DNA of 64,000 bases from an uncultured Alphaproteobacteria bacterium. Its GTDB lineage: Bacteria; Pseudomonadota; Alphaproteobacteria; RF32; CAG-239. The stretch covers positions 1-64,000 of the forward strand of contig CAJTLY010000003.1 of NCBI GenBank assembly GCA_910577095.1, given 5' to 3'. Position 1 is the first letter of the stretch. Every line of letters begins with the position of its first letter. Both the position numbers and the translations under genes were made by a program. Under the pieces are notes generated by a model, which saw nothing but the letters and a program-made list of their open reading frames with translations, was not told the DNA's origin and ran no database searches. Positions 19,276 to 27,224 of the stretch are shown here, one piece after another.

Positions 19276-19466
19276 CGGGATTCCCGTCCCGAGCAAGATA
19301 ATTTAACGACGAGTTATATAGCAAAATCGTTGTCACTTCTTATCTCCGAATTTACGGAGGGAGTGCAACGAATAACCTCTTGGAGTATAGCTTCAGGAGA
19401 TAATAAGTTGTTACTGCTTGCTCAGTATGGGAAGCTCCCTCCGCCTTCGGAGACCCGAAACGGCGG
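19276..19466 (+). ncRNA. structured RNA element B, leader of the XRE regulator gene
   Basis: A second copy of the element-A core (GGGAGTGCAAC at 19359, GTATGGGAAGCTCCC at 19425), also preceded by a GGGATTCC-type segment as in A. Three mutually exclusive pairings are visible: CTCCG/CGGAG (19344-19348 with 19355-19359), the long CGGAGGGAG/CTCCCTCCG (19355-19363 with 19435-19443), and CCGCCTTCGG/CCGAA..GGCGG (19441-19450 with 19455-19466). This arrangement looks like an attenuator or riboswitch acting on the regulator gene 35 nt downstream. No ligand can be inferred. Confidence 0.5.
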
Positions 19467-19500
19467 ATATTGTTTAACCCCATTTTTTAGGAGAATTCTC

Positions 19501-20124
19501 ATGCCTGCTGTTTCTGAAACAGTTTCTCCCTCTGTGCCTTCCAAAAAAAAGAAATCACGCGGACGGACTCCGGACGGCAGTCCTAATCCGGTGGACGTTT
19601 ATGTCGGTAAACGGATCAAGCTGCGTCGTCAGGCGCTTAATCTCAGTCAGTATACGGTTGCCGAATTGCTCGGCCTCACTTTTCAGCAAATTCAGAAATA
19701 CGAAAAAGGCAACAATCGTATCAGCGCATCGCGTTTATGGGACTATGCCTGCGTACTCCGAGTGCCGATTCAGTTCTTTTTTCAGGATATGGATCCGGCC
19801 GTCTATTCCTGTTCGCCGCGGCTGCAATATTGCCCTGTCGAGTTTAAAGCCGAATCGCTTGACAATGAACCGTATGTAAACAATGACGACCTGATGAGTC
19901 GCAGCGAAAACGTGTTGTTGGTTTATGCTTTCAGCCGTATTCAGGATCGTTCGCTGGCCAAATGTCTTTTAAGAGTGATCATGGGTCTCGCGCATTGTCC
20001 GTCCCTTTCCAAAAGCGTCGAAATCGAAGACGCGGAAACGGCGGAAGAAGAAATCAGCGCGGAAAATGTCAACCCGAACCGAGAGCAGCCTAACTGCCGA
20101 CAAAACCGTCAACCTGCATCGTAA
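19501..20124 (+). CDS. XRE-family helix-turn-helix transcriptional regulator
   Basis: DNA-binding regulator of 207 residues with a Cro/CI-type HTH at about 35-90 (VGKRIKLRRQALNLSQ then QQIQKYEKGNNRIS), a Lys/Pro-rich N-terminal arm and an acidic/Asn-rich C-terminal tail. The form is common in alphaproteobacteria. The ATG at 19501 has AGGAG 8 nt upstream; the upstream open frame to 19330 runs through the structured leader and is not coding. The 3' end overlaps the convergent ABC transporter gene by 35 nt. Targets are unknown; the leader suggests control at RNA level. Confidence 0.88.
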   Translation: MPAVSETVSPSVPSKKKKSRGRTPDGSPNPVDVYVGKRIKLRRQALNLSQYTVAELLGLTFQQIQKYEKGNNRISASRLWDYACVLRVPIQFFFQDMDPAVYSCSPRLQYCPVEFKAESLDNEPYVNNDDLMSRSENVLLVYAFSRIQDRSLAKCLLRVIMGLAHCPSLSKSVEIEDAETAEEEISAENVNPNREQPNCRQNRQPAS

Positions 20125-21838
20125 ACAGCTTGTGGTATTGGCCTTTTTTGCGCAGCAGTTGTTCATGAGTACCGCTTTCGATGATCCGGCCTTTGTCAAA
20201 CACCAGAATCCGGTCCATTTCGCGCAGGGTGGAAAGGCGGTGGGCAATCGCCAGCACCGTTTTGCCTTTCATCAGGTTTTGCAGCGATTTCTGAATATGG
20301 CGTTCACTCTCGCTGTCCAGTGCCGAAGTCGCTTCGTCAAAGATCAGGATCGGCGCGTTTTTCAAGATGGCACGCGCAATCGCAATCCGTTGTCTTTCGC
20401 CGCCGGAAAGAATCACCCCGCGATCGCCGACTTTGGTTTGGTACCCGTCGGGAAATTCACGGATGAAGATATCGGCAAATGCTTTTTGAGCGGCGATTTG
20501 AACTTGTCGGTCCGAGGCGTTGGTCTTGCCGTAGCGAATGTTTTCCGCCAGGGTGCGGTTAAACAGGCATACGTCTTGCGGAATGACCGCAATGTTGCGG
20601 TGCAGCGAATTTTGGGTAATGTCACGGATATCGTGACCGTTAATACGAACGGCGCCGCCGGTGACGTCGTAATAACGGCTGATCAGTTTGACAAAGGTCG
20701 ATTTTCCGGAACCGGATAAGCCCACCAGTCCCACTTTTTCGCCGGCGCCGATCTCAACGCTCAGGTCCCGAAACAGCGGATTGTTGCCGTTGTAGCCGAA
20801 ACTTACCCGGTCAAAAACGATTTTTGACTTGCGTAACGGCAGGTCGCGGGCGTCGGGACGATCGACGATTTCCGGTTCAACCGCCAGCGTTTCCAGTGCC
20901 GAGCTCATGTTGCCGAAAATGCGCGAAATGCTGTTATAGGCCCACGAAAGCTGAAACGCGGTGCCGGAAATGCCCATGAACAAAGTGTTGGCAAAAATAA
21001 ACTGCGTGGCGTCGATACGGCCGTTTTTGAACATAAAAATCGAAAAGAAGATAAAGCCGATAAACGAAGCGATGGTCAAAAACTGCTGGGTGATGCGGAT
21101 ATAGCCCATAATCGTTTTTTCGCGCGTTTCGGCCTTGCGCAGCTGCCGAAGCGATTTGAGCAGATTGTATTTTTCGAAGCTGAAGTTGGCAAAGCTCTTA
21201 ATTTCGCTGTAGTTGGAGAGGGCATCTACCACCACGCCGTTGGCGGCGCTGGAAAGACGGCCGGTTTCTTTGCCCAGCTTGCGACGGATTTTGCCCAGTC
21301 GGACGCTGACGGCGACAATCAGCGAAATCCAAACCAGCAGCAATACCGTATAATGCCAGCTGACCCAGCTGAGCAGGACAATTCCGGCGCTGACGCGGCT
21401 GAAAATATGAAAGACTTCGTGGCTGTAGCCGAACGCATCCAGGGTATTGTTGGCCAGGAGGTGCACTTTGTTGGAAACGTTGCCGGTCATTTCGCGTGAG
21501 AAATAAGCGATCGACTGCCGGTTGACGTCCTCAAAGGCGTCGCGCAGCACCATCGTGCGCAGTTTGGGCAGAAAGCGGGCTTCCAAAAAAGCGGAGCTTT
21601 CGGAAATCGTCATCGAAATCAGCGCAATGGCGGCGGTAATGCCGGCATAAGTGAAAATTTTGTGCCAATAATCGCCGCCTTGGGCCGGACCGGCCACCGC
21701 ATCGTAAATCTTGGCAAGGAAATAAGGCTCGATCGCGTTGGCACCCTGCCGCACCAAAATGCATCCCATCATCAGCAGAAGCAGCCATTTGAAGATTCTG
21801 ACATAATGTCCGATAAACTTAAGCGGGGTTTTTTCCAT
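20090..21838 (-). CDS. MsbA/multidrug-type ABC exporter (fused membrane and ATPase domains)
   Basis: Half-transporter expected to act as a homodimer in the inner membrane. Six-helix membrane domain in residues about 15-310, then a nucleotide-binding domain with Walker A GLSGSGKS (373-380), ABC signature LSGGERQ, Walker B ILIFDEATSALD and the switch His in AIAHRLS. Length 582 fits the family. The ATG at 21838 is preceded by a weak GGAAAA site; the open frame continues upstream but overlaps the divergent gene. Substrate cannot be deduced; lipid or drug export are both possible. Its 3' end overlaps the convergent XRE gene. Confidence 0.92.
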   Translation of the reverse strand: MEKTPLKFIGHYVRIFKWLLLLMMGCILVRQGANAIEPYFLAKIYDAVAGPAQGGDYWHKIFTYAGITAAIALISMTISESSAFLEARFLPKLRTMVLRDAFEDVNRQSIAYFSREMTGNVSNKVHLLANNTLDAFGYSHEVFHIFSRVSAGIVLLSWVSWHYTVLLLVWISLIVAVSVRLGKIRRKLGKETGRLSSAANGVVVDALSNYSEIKSFANFSFEKYNLLKSLRQLRKAETREKTIMGYIRITQQFLTIASFIGFIFFSIFMFKNGRIDATQFIFANTLFMGISGTAFQLSWAYNSISRIFGNMSSALETLAVEPEIVDRPDARDLPLRKSKIVFDRVSFGYNGNNPLFRDLSVEIGAGEKVGLVGLSGSGKSTFVKLISRYYDVTGGAVRINGHDIRDITQNSLHRNIAVIPQDVCLFNRTLAENIRYGKTNASDRQVQIAAQKAFADIFIREFPDGYQTKVGDRGVILSGGERQRIAIARAILKNAPILIFDEATSALDSESERHIQKSLQNLMKGKTVLAIAHRLSTLREMDRILVFDKGRIIESGTHEQLLRKKGQYHKLFTMQVDGFVGS

Positions 21839-21919
21839 TTTTCCAAACTCAAAATTGACTCTTGGCGCCGAATGTATTACTATACCGACAAAAGCAATAT
21901 TACCATAAAGGACAACAAA

Positions 21920-22345
21920 ATGGAAACACAATATTACACCGTTGTTGAGAAGCAGGACTTTTTTGAAATTATCGAAAACAAATACGGCGAACTTGCTATT
22001 TTTATCGACGCCCGCGACGGCGCGCCGGTTAACCCGGTGTTGGAATTTGACGGCAAACAGACCGCGCTGCTCAAACGCGACGGCCGGCTGGCGGTCCGTC
22101 TGGATAATATTGACGCCGAAACCAAAGGCCCGCTTGCCGAAGCCGAGTTTGTGATGATCGTCGAGTTGCAAGGCAAAATGGTCGAACGCGTTTATGCGGT
22201 TCCGGTCGACAATGTGGAAGAAATCGTGTTTAGAGGCCGTCAGACCCGCGCTGACGAACTGATCCTTGCCAAAAGCCGGGAAGACGTTATTAAAAGCTTT
22301 GGCGCCGTCAACTTCTGGACCGGCGGCAGTTCCGAGAAAAAATAA
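21920..22345 (+). CDS. hypothetical protein ahead of the PTS phosphorelay genes
   Basis: A 141-residue cytosolic protein I do not recognise. It looks beta-rich in the first 100 residues (ELAIFIDARDGAPVNPVLEFDG) and has a helical, charged end. The ATG at 21920 has AAAGGACA about 8 nt upstream. It lies 14 nt ahead of the EIIA gene, so it is probably in the same operon. In many alphaproteobacteria HPr kinase (hprK) stands before EIIA-Man and HPr; this protein has no Walker A motif and is not HprK. Confidence 0.7.
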   Translation: METQYYTVVEKQDFFEIIENKYGELAIFIDARDGAPVNPVLEFDGKQTALLKRDGRLAVRLDNIDAETKGPLAEAEFVMIVELQGKMVERVYAVPVDNVEEIVFRGRQTRADELILAKSREDVIKSFGAVNFWTGGSSEKK

Positions 22346-22359
22346 AGAAAAGGCATAAA

Positions 22360-22758
22360 ATGATAGGTTTGGTTTTAGTGACCCACGGCAATCTTGCCAA
22401 CGAATTCGTTGCGGCAATGCAGCATGTGGTGGGTGCACAGGAAAATGTGGCTACGGTTTGTATCGGTCCCGATGACGATATGGAAAGTCGGCGTGAGGAA
22501 ATCCTTTCCAAAGTCGGACAGGTGGATAAGGGTGCCGGTGCGATTGTTTTGACCGATATGTTCGGCGGCACGCCCTCCAACCTGGCTATTTCGATTATGG
22601 ACAAAGCCAAGGTGGAAATTTTGGCCGGAGTCAATTTGCCGATGCTGATCAAAATTGCTTCGCTGCGCAAAGAGAAGTCTTTGAAAGAAACGGTTGTCGG
22701 TGCTCAGGAAGCCGGCAAAAAATACATTAATGTCGCTTCGCAAATTTTGGGTGTCTGA
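22360..22758 (+). CDS. PTS EIIA component, mannose family
   Basis: Phosphocarrier of the mannose-type IIA fold, 132 residues. The phosphorylated His is His9 in LVLVTHG, and LTDMFGGTPSN is the family's second motif. With no EIIB/EIIC here and HPr directly after it, it is most likely the terminal acceptor of the alphaproteobacterial regulatory phosphorelay rather than a sugar transporter part. HPr starts 4 nt after its stop. Confidence 0.93.
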   Translation: MIGLVLVTHGNLANEFVAAMQHVVGAQENVATVCIGPDDDMESRREEILSKVGQVDKGAGAIVLTDMFGGTPSNLAISIMDKAKVEILAGVNLPMLIKIASLRKEKSLKETVVGAQEAGKKYINVASQILGV

Positions 22759-22762
22759 AACA

Positions 22763-23041
22763 ATGGGCGAAACCGAACTTTCCGTCGAGCTGGAAATTCA
22801 AAACCGAAAAGGGCTGCATGCCCGCGCCGCCGCCGCATTTGTCAAAGCGGTCGAAGATCTGGACGTTTGCATAGAAGTCGAACGGATCGGCCAAGTGGTT
22901 AACGGCTGCTCGATTATGGGACTGATGATGCTGGCTGCTTCCAAGGGAACGGTTATTACGGTCCGTGCCCGCGGCGTTGAGGCTGAACGGGCGATTAAAG
23001 ATCTTACCAAACTGATAAACAATAAGTTTGGGGAAGAATAA
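22763..23041 (+). CDS. ptsH: HPr phosphocarrier protein
   Basis: 92-residue phosphocarrier with the active His19 in RKGLHARAA and the regulatory Ser region NGCSIMGLMMLAA (Ser50). A Ser at this place is the target of HPr kinase where that enzyme exists, though hprK is not in this window. I use the ATG at 22763, four bases after the EIIA stop; the longer open frame overlaps EIIA. It passes phosphate from enzyme I to the EIIA-Man protein next to it. Confidence 0.94.
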   Translation: MGETELSVELEIQNRKGLHARAAAAFVKAVEDLDVCIEVERIGQVVNGCSIMGLMMLAASKGTVITVRARGVEAERAIKDLTKLINNKFGEE

Positions 23042-23136
23042 TTTTGCCATCCCGACCCTTGTTTTTTAAGGGGCTGTTCTTAAATATAAAAATGACTGCG
23101 ATGACTTTTGTTTTTAATTTAACAAGGAGTTTTGCT

Positions 23137-23232
23137 ATGAACAGTAAAGAAACCAAGAAATCTGCTCAGGAAGAATCTTCTTCTTCCAAACAGTCGAAAA
23201 AAAGCAGCGGCGGCTGCGGTTGCGGCAAATAA
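23137..23232 (+). CDS. 31-residue Ser/Lys-rich peptide ending in a Gly-Cys tail
   Basis: A tiny gene with good signals: AAGGAG 10 nt upstream of the ATG at 23137 and a strong GAAA-loop terminator 20 nt after the stop. The product is Ser/Lys/Glu-rich and ends GGCGCGK. No signal peptide is visible. Closely spaced Cys at a flexible C-terminus could bind metal or be modified, but I know of no family to cite. It follows the HPr gene by 95 nt and faces the autotransporter gene. Confidence 0.6.
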   Translation: MNSKETKKSAQEESSSSKQSKKSSGGCGCGK

Positions 23233-23252
23233 GCAGAAGTGACCGATTTGGA

Positions 23253-23283
23253 AAACCCCTCCCGAAAGGGAGGGGTTTTTTAC
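23253..23283. terminator. intrinsic terminator with GAAA tetraloop
   Basis: AAACCCCTCCC (23253-23263) and GGGAGGGGTTT (23268-23278) around GAAA, with a T run after it on the plus strand and A residues on the other side. It can serve both the small-peptide gene and the convergent autotransporter. Confidence 0.93.
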
Positions 23284-23300
23284 GGTCTCAATGAACGGAA

Positions 23301-26300
23301 TTACCAGGCATAACTGATGCCGGCGCCGAAAGAAAGAGCTTCGTAGTCGGTACCGAAGGTATAGTTGGTCCAGCCATGGGCAGACAGGCGTTCGTTAAGA
23401 CTGTAGCGTCCGCCGAGTTCAACCCGTCCCAGGGTCGCGTCATCCATTGTGCCGGTTTTTTTCAGACCGCTGACAACCACGCGGTTGTCGCCGTTCAGAA
23501 CCTGAACGACGCTCGGTTTGACATACAGTTTGGCGATGCCGTTTTCCGTCGGCATGTATTTTTCCAATTTGAGCCCGGCCGACAGTTCGGTCTCGCGGAT
23601 GGTGTCGTAAGCCGCCGTTTTGCCGTAATTGTCACGGATATCGTCAAATTCGACCTGAGTATAGGCGATGCCGATGCTTGGCTCAAGTTTCAGGCTGTCA
23701 TTGATGTCATACAGATAGCCGGCTTCGAGACTGCCGCCCAGTTCAATGCCGTCGCTGCTGCCGGTAACACCGTCTTTCGATTTTATGTCGGCTTGTTGCA
23801 AACCGCCGTAAACGGTTGCAAACGTCCAGAAACGGCGATAGTCATAGCGATAATATAAACCGGCCATGTAACTGTCGATGTCAATGTCGGCGCCGATATA
23901 GGAAAAGAACTTGTCTCCGCTGCCGTCAAGTTCGTAGTCGCCCTGACGATAAGAAGCAAAAACGCCCAGTTTATGGTTGATGTTGCGTTGGACGTCAAAA
24001 CCGGCTTCCAGCCCCCAAATGTCAACGTCGGTTTTGACCGGACTGTCAATGGTTGCGGTATGATAAGCCGGCGTCACCCAGATGTTGTTAAGCGGTTCGC
24101 CGTTCCATGCCTCGTCGTAAATTCCGCCGCAACGTCCGACTGCAACTTTGTTGGCGGCAACTTTGTCGCGAATGTTGGCGACCATCGAACGGGTTTGTTC
24201 CAAAGATGCGGCCGACAGCCCCTGATAAGCAATCACTTCGGGCGTAACTTCGGGTTTGGGATCAGGTTTCGGTTCCGGCTCCGGTTTCGGCTCCGGTTCG
24301 GGCAAATCAAACGGATCGTCAATGTCAACCGGATCGGGTACAAAACCGATATAAACGTCGTCGTTTGGTTTGTCGGTGCCGATCAAATACCAATAACTTC
24401 CCGAAGTCTCGCCGCGATAATTGTAAGCGATGTCCCATTTGTAGGGGCTGCCGTAAACGCGGAACACACCGGGTTGCGCGCCTTCGTGATTGGTGTCGTT
24501 GGGCGCCTCAATGAACAATACGCTGGCATTGCGGTTGTCTTCGTTGGTCTTGTCATAAACCACTACCTGAGTGGCGCCTTCGATCTGACCCGTCAGGCTG
24601 ATTTTGTCGGCAACCCATTCGCCGTTTTGTTTGCTGACGTCTATATGCAGCAGCGAATTGCCGCTGACGGTGTAGTTTTTGAGTCTGACGGTCTCAATAT
24701 AATTGTTGTGAAGATAAAACTGAGAGTTGTCCAAGCTCAGGCTGGTGACCGGCGCCAGTTCAAAATCCGGTGTTTTGCCGTCGGTTTCAAAACCGGCGAT
24801 AAACTGTCCGCGGCAAATGCCGTCAATGCAGCCGTCGTCATCTTTGTACGGGGCTTGGTTAAAGACCAGCATGGCGTTGTCGACCTCTACTTCTCCTGCG
24901 TTCATGATATAGTTGTTCATCATGAATTTTCCGGTTCCGTAACCGAGAATATTAAGGTTATAAATGTTTGCTTCTCCGGCGGGTGCGGCAAAGTTGTCGT
25001 TGAAGTAAAGGTTGCCGCCGTTATTGATGTCGAAAGTGAGCGTAACGTCGTTTTTGCTTTGAACGAAAAAGGCGTTGTAGATTTTGCCGCGTTTGTCCGA
25101 GGTATAGTTGCCGGTAAAATAGTTGTTCTGACCGCCGGCAACAAATCTGGTGCTGTTTCCGATGTAAATGGCTCCGGCATAAGCGTTTCCGGACAAGCTT
25201 TTGGCGTAATTGCCGATAAAGTTCCCGGTAACCGTGTTCAAACCGGTGAGGGCGTCGATGGCGCCGCCGCGTGCGGAATAGGACGAAACTACATAATTGC
25301 CGATAAAGTCGGCATGAATGTCAGGCGTAATGCCGTTTGCGGTGCTGTTTGAAATTGCGCCGCCGTAAGCAGAACTGTAGCTGTCGGCATGGTTGCCGAT
25401 AAACGTGCCTTTGATCAGCGGAACTTCCGGAATGTCGTCGTTTACCAGGTCGCCGTTTTCATACTTGGTGGTCGAAATGTAAATGGCACCGGCTCGGGCG
25501 GCGGAAGATCCGTTCGCATGATTGTTAATGAAAACGCCGTCGATGGTTCCGATAGTGCCGGAGTTGGTAACCGCACCGCCGAGAGCCGTCACTCCTTCGG
25601 CATAGTTGTTGATGAAATTGCCTTCAACGGTTTTGATGATCGCCGGCGTTATGGTAGAGATATTAACGATGGCACCGCCGGCGGCCTGATATTTAGGCTG
25701 AATACCGGTTACGGAATTGCCGATAAAATCTCCGCTGATTTTTTCAATCGTTCCACCTTTCAATCCGGCTTGCAGACCGCCGTTGGTAACTGCGCCGCCG
25801 AAAGCGTTCCAGTTGGTTGTTTGGGTTGCATTGTTAATGAAATCAGCCGTAATCACGCCGATTTTGCGATCTTGCGTATTATAAATTGCCGCCGGTTGCT
25901 GATAACTGTTGGCGGAGAGGTCGTGAAAATAACCGATAACCGCTTTTCCCTCTTGGTCGGTGTTGATGCGGGAAAGTTCGGCCGCATCTGTGCTGCCGCC
26001 GTCGTAATTATACTGGATTTTATAGTAAACCGGAATAACGTTGTTGTCTTTGCCGACGTTGTAGGAGATAAAATCGTAATCGTCTGCTGTTCCCTGATTG
26101 AATTTGAGGCTGTAGGCGCTGTCAATCGGTGAGTAGTCTGTTGACGCCGCCGACAAGGCGTGACGCCGATCCAAGGTCGGCAAATAAGAGTTAAGATCAT
26201 AAGCCTCCGCGGTCAGGGCCGGGACGAGGCAAGCCGCTGCAATTCCGAACACATAATAACGGCGGGGAAGGACAGCAACATAAGAGGAAGTTTTTTTCAT
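23301..26300 (-). CDS. autotransporter adhesin (type Va)
   Basis: 999-residue outer-membrane surface protein. A signal peptide (about residues 1-32, cleavage near AEAYD) leads to a passenger of repeated GGAI...FIGN/FINN units, typical of a beta-helix, then a Pro/Glu/Lys linker (EPEPKPEPEPKPDPKPEV) and a C-terminal beta-barrel of about 270 residues ending in the aromatic residue of ISYAW. The passenger probably mediates adhesion. The ATG at 26300 has AAAGGA 9 nt upstream; the in-frame upstream ATG at 26339 lacks a site. One Cys pair-forming candidate lies in VGRCGGIYDE just before the barrel. Confidence 0.9.
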   Translation of the reverse strand: MKKTSSYVAVLPRRYYVFGIAAACLVPALTAEAYDLNSYLPTLDRRHALSAASTDYSPIDSAYSLKFNQGTADDYDFISYNVGKDNNVIPVYYKIQYNYDGGSTDAAELSRINTDQEGKAVIGYFHDLSANSYQQPAAIYNTQDRKIGVITADFINNATQTTNWNAFGGAVTNGGLQAGLKGGTIEKISGDFIGNSVTGIQPKYQAAGGAIVNISTITPAIIKTVEGNFINNYAEGVTALGGAVTNSGTIGTIDGVFINNHANGSSAARAGAIYISTTKYENGDLVNDDIPEVPLIKGTFIGNHADSYSSAYGGAISNSTANGITPDIHADFIGNYVVSSYSARGGAIDALTGLNTVTGNFIGNYAKSLSGNAYAGAIYIGNSTRFVAGGQNNYFTGNYTSDKRGKIYNAFFVQSKNDVTLTFDINNGGNLYFNDNFAAPAGEANIYNLNILGYGTGKFMMNNYIMNAGEVEVDNAMLVFNQAPYKDDDGCIDGICRGQFIAGFETDGKTPDFELAPVTSLSLDNSQFYLHNNYIETVRLKNYTVSGNSLLHIDVSKQNGEWVADKISLTGQIEGATQVVVYDKTNEDNRNASVLFIEAPNDTNHEGAQPGVFRVYGSPYKWDIAYNYRGETSGSYWYLIGTDKPNDDVYIGFVPDPVDIDDPFDLPEPEPKPEPEPKPDPKPEVTPEVIAYQGLSAASLEQTRSMVANIRDKVAANKVAVGRCGGIYDEAWNGEPLNNIWVTPAYHTATIDSPVKTDVDIWGLEAGFDVQRNINHKLGVFASYRQGDYELDGSGDKFFSYIGADIDIDSYMAGLYYRYDYRRFWTFATVYGGLQQADIKSKDGVTGSSDGIELGGSLEAGYLYDINDSLKLEPSIGIAYTQVEFDDIRDNYGKTAAYDTIRETELSAGLKLEKYMPTENGIAKLYVKPSVVQVLNGDNRVVVSGLKKTGTMDDATLGRVELGGRYSLNERLSAHGWTNYTFGTDYEALSFGAGISYAW

Positions 26301-26477
26301 TCGATTAGTCCTTTTGCGTAGAAATGTTTTCTTACACAAAAGAAGCTCTGAATAGCTGACCGGCAGAAAACATTCTTTTTTATAATGGATAAATAGTATA
26401 GTTATCCTTATAAAAAATCAAGGTTTTTGTTTGCAGACATCGATTCCCGAAAGTAAAAAAACGGATTTGTAATGCGG

Positions 26478-27224
26478 CTAAAAATCGGGAAAACCGATGC
26501 GGCCGACAATCGGAAGTTTTATCGCCGGAGGATATAAGTCAAGCCCGAACGAAAGCCCGAGAATGCCCAGTTCGATTCCTTCTTTGAGGCCGACCGTCAG
26601 CGACACCGCACCGAGGATTGAAACCTGATAGCCGGTTCCGCTCGGAGTCGGGGCATGAAAAACGGTATAGCCGAGGAAGTCTTTGCCGATCGCCGTCGGC
26701 GGCAGTTCGACCGTCAGTTCGGGAACCCGACGCAGAATATAAGCGACAAAAGAATTGCTGTTGGGACCCGGCCAAAGTTTGTACCGGTCGGCATACGGAT
26801 AGGCGGCGGCGGCTTTTTCAATGGCCGGAATCGCCTTTTCGGCGGCTTCGCCGGTCAGGCTTTGCAAAAGCCGGGGACGGTTTCCGTACCAGTAACGGTC
26901 GGGCAGGTCCCTTTCAATCGAAACCGCGCCTTGTCCGCTGCGCAAGTTCCATGCCGTTACCTGATAGACCGTATAAAAATTTTGATTTCTCTTCTTGACC
27001 GCAATCCACGGATGCACTGCAAAATAACCGCGCCAGTTATAAGTGCGGGCCGTGTATACCTGAACCACCGCCTGTTTTTCCAGCCGCGGATTCGGAGCTA
27101 TGCCGGCGCTGCTGCGGTTGGCGGTGCGCCAGTCGACATAATTGTATTTGGCGTCATAAACCACAAACAAAGCGACACCGGCCAAGATTGCCAGAAAAAT
27201 ATAAGCGGGATTTAGTCTGATCAT
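26478..27224 (-). CDS. DUF3750 membrane-anchored protein
   Basis: 248 residues with one N-terminal hydrophobic helix (about residues 7-25), the rest periplasmic or cytoplasmic. The segments VQVYTARTYNWRGYFAVHP and YTVYQVTAWNLRSG and the PGPNSNSF motif match the proteobacterial DUF3750 family; the PNSN motif hints at an amidase-like site, but no function is established. Its ATG overlaps the recF stop (ATGA), so it is coupled to the dnaN-recF transcript. Confidence 0.8.
   Translation of the reverse strand: MIRLNPAYIFLAILAGVALFVVYDAKYNYVDWRTANRSSAGIAPNPRLEKQAVVQVYTARTYNWRGYFAVHPWIAVKKRNQNFYTVYQVTAWNLRSGQGAVSIERDLPDRYWYGNRPRLLQSLTGEAAEKAIPAIEKAAAAYPYADRYKLWPGPNSNSFVAYILRRVPELTVELPPTAIGKDFLGYTVFHAPTPSGTGYQVSILGAVSLTVGLKEGIELGILGLSFGLDLYPPAIKLPIVGRIGFPDF

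Larger units (their letters stand above)
18739..19500 (+). other. gene-free 760-bp region carrying two related structured RNA elements
   Basis: No convincing protein gene fits here. The stretch contains a promoter (18920-18947), a first structured element with a terminator (18989-19149), a second homologous element (19276-19466) and the ribosome site of the XRE regulator. A weak 53-codon minus-strand reading frame (18764-18925) overlaps the promoter and has no ribosome site. AAAGGAGGG followed at once by an ATG (19165) opens a 14-codon frame that is probably not translated well because the spacing is too short. Confidence 0.6.

Noticed and set aside
24241..24300. tandem repeat in the autotransporter gene
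   Set aside because: It is the Pro/Glu/Lys linker in codons, a normal part of the protein, not a CRISPR or DNA repeat.
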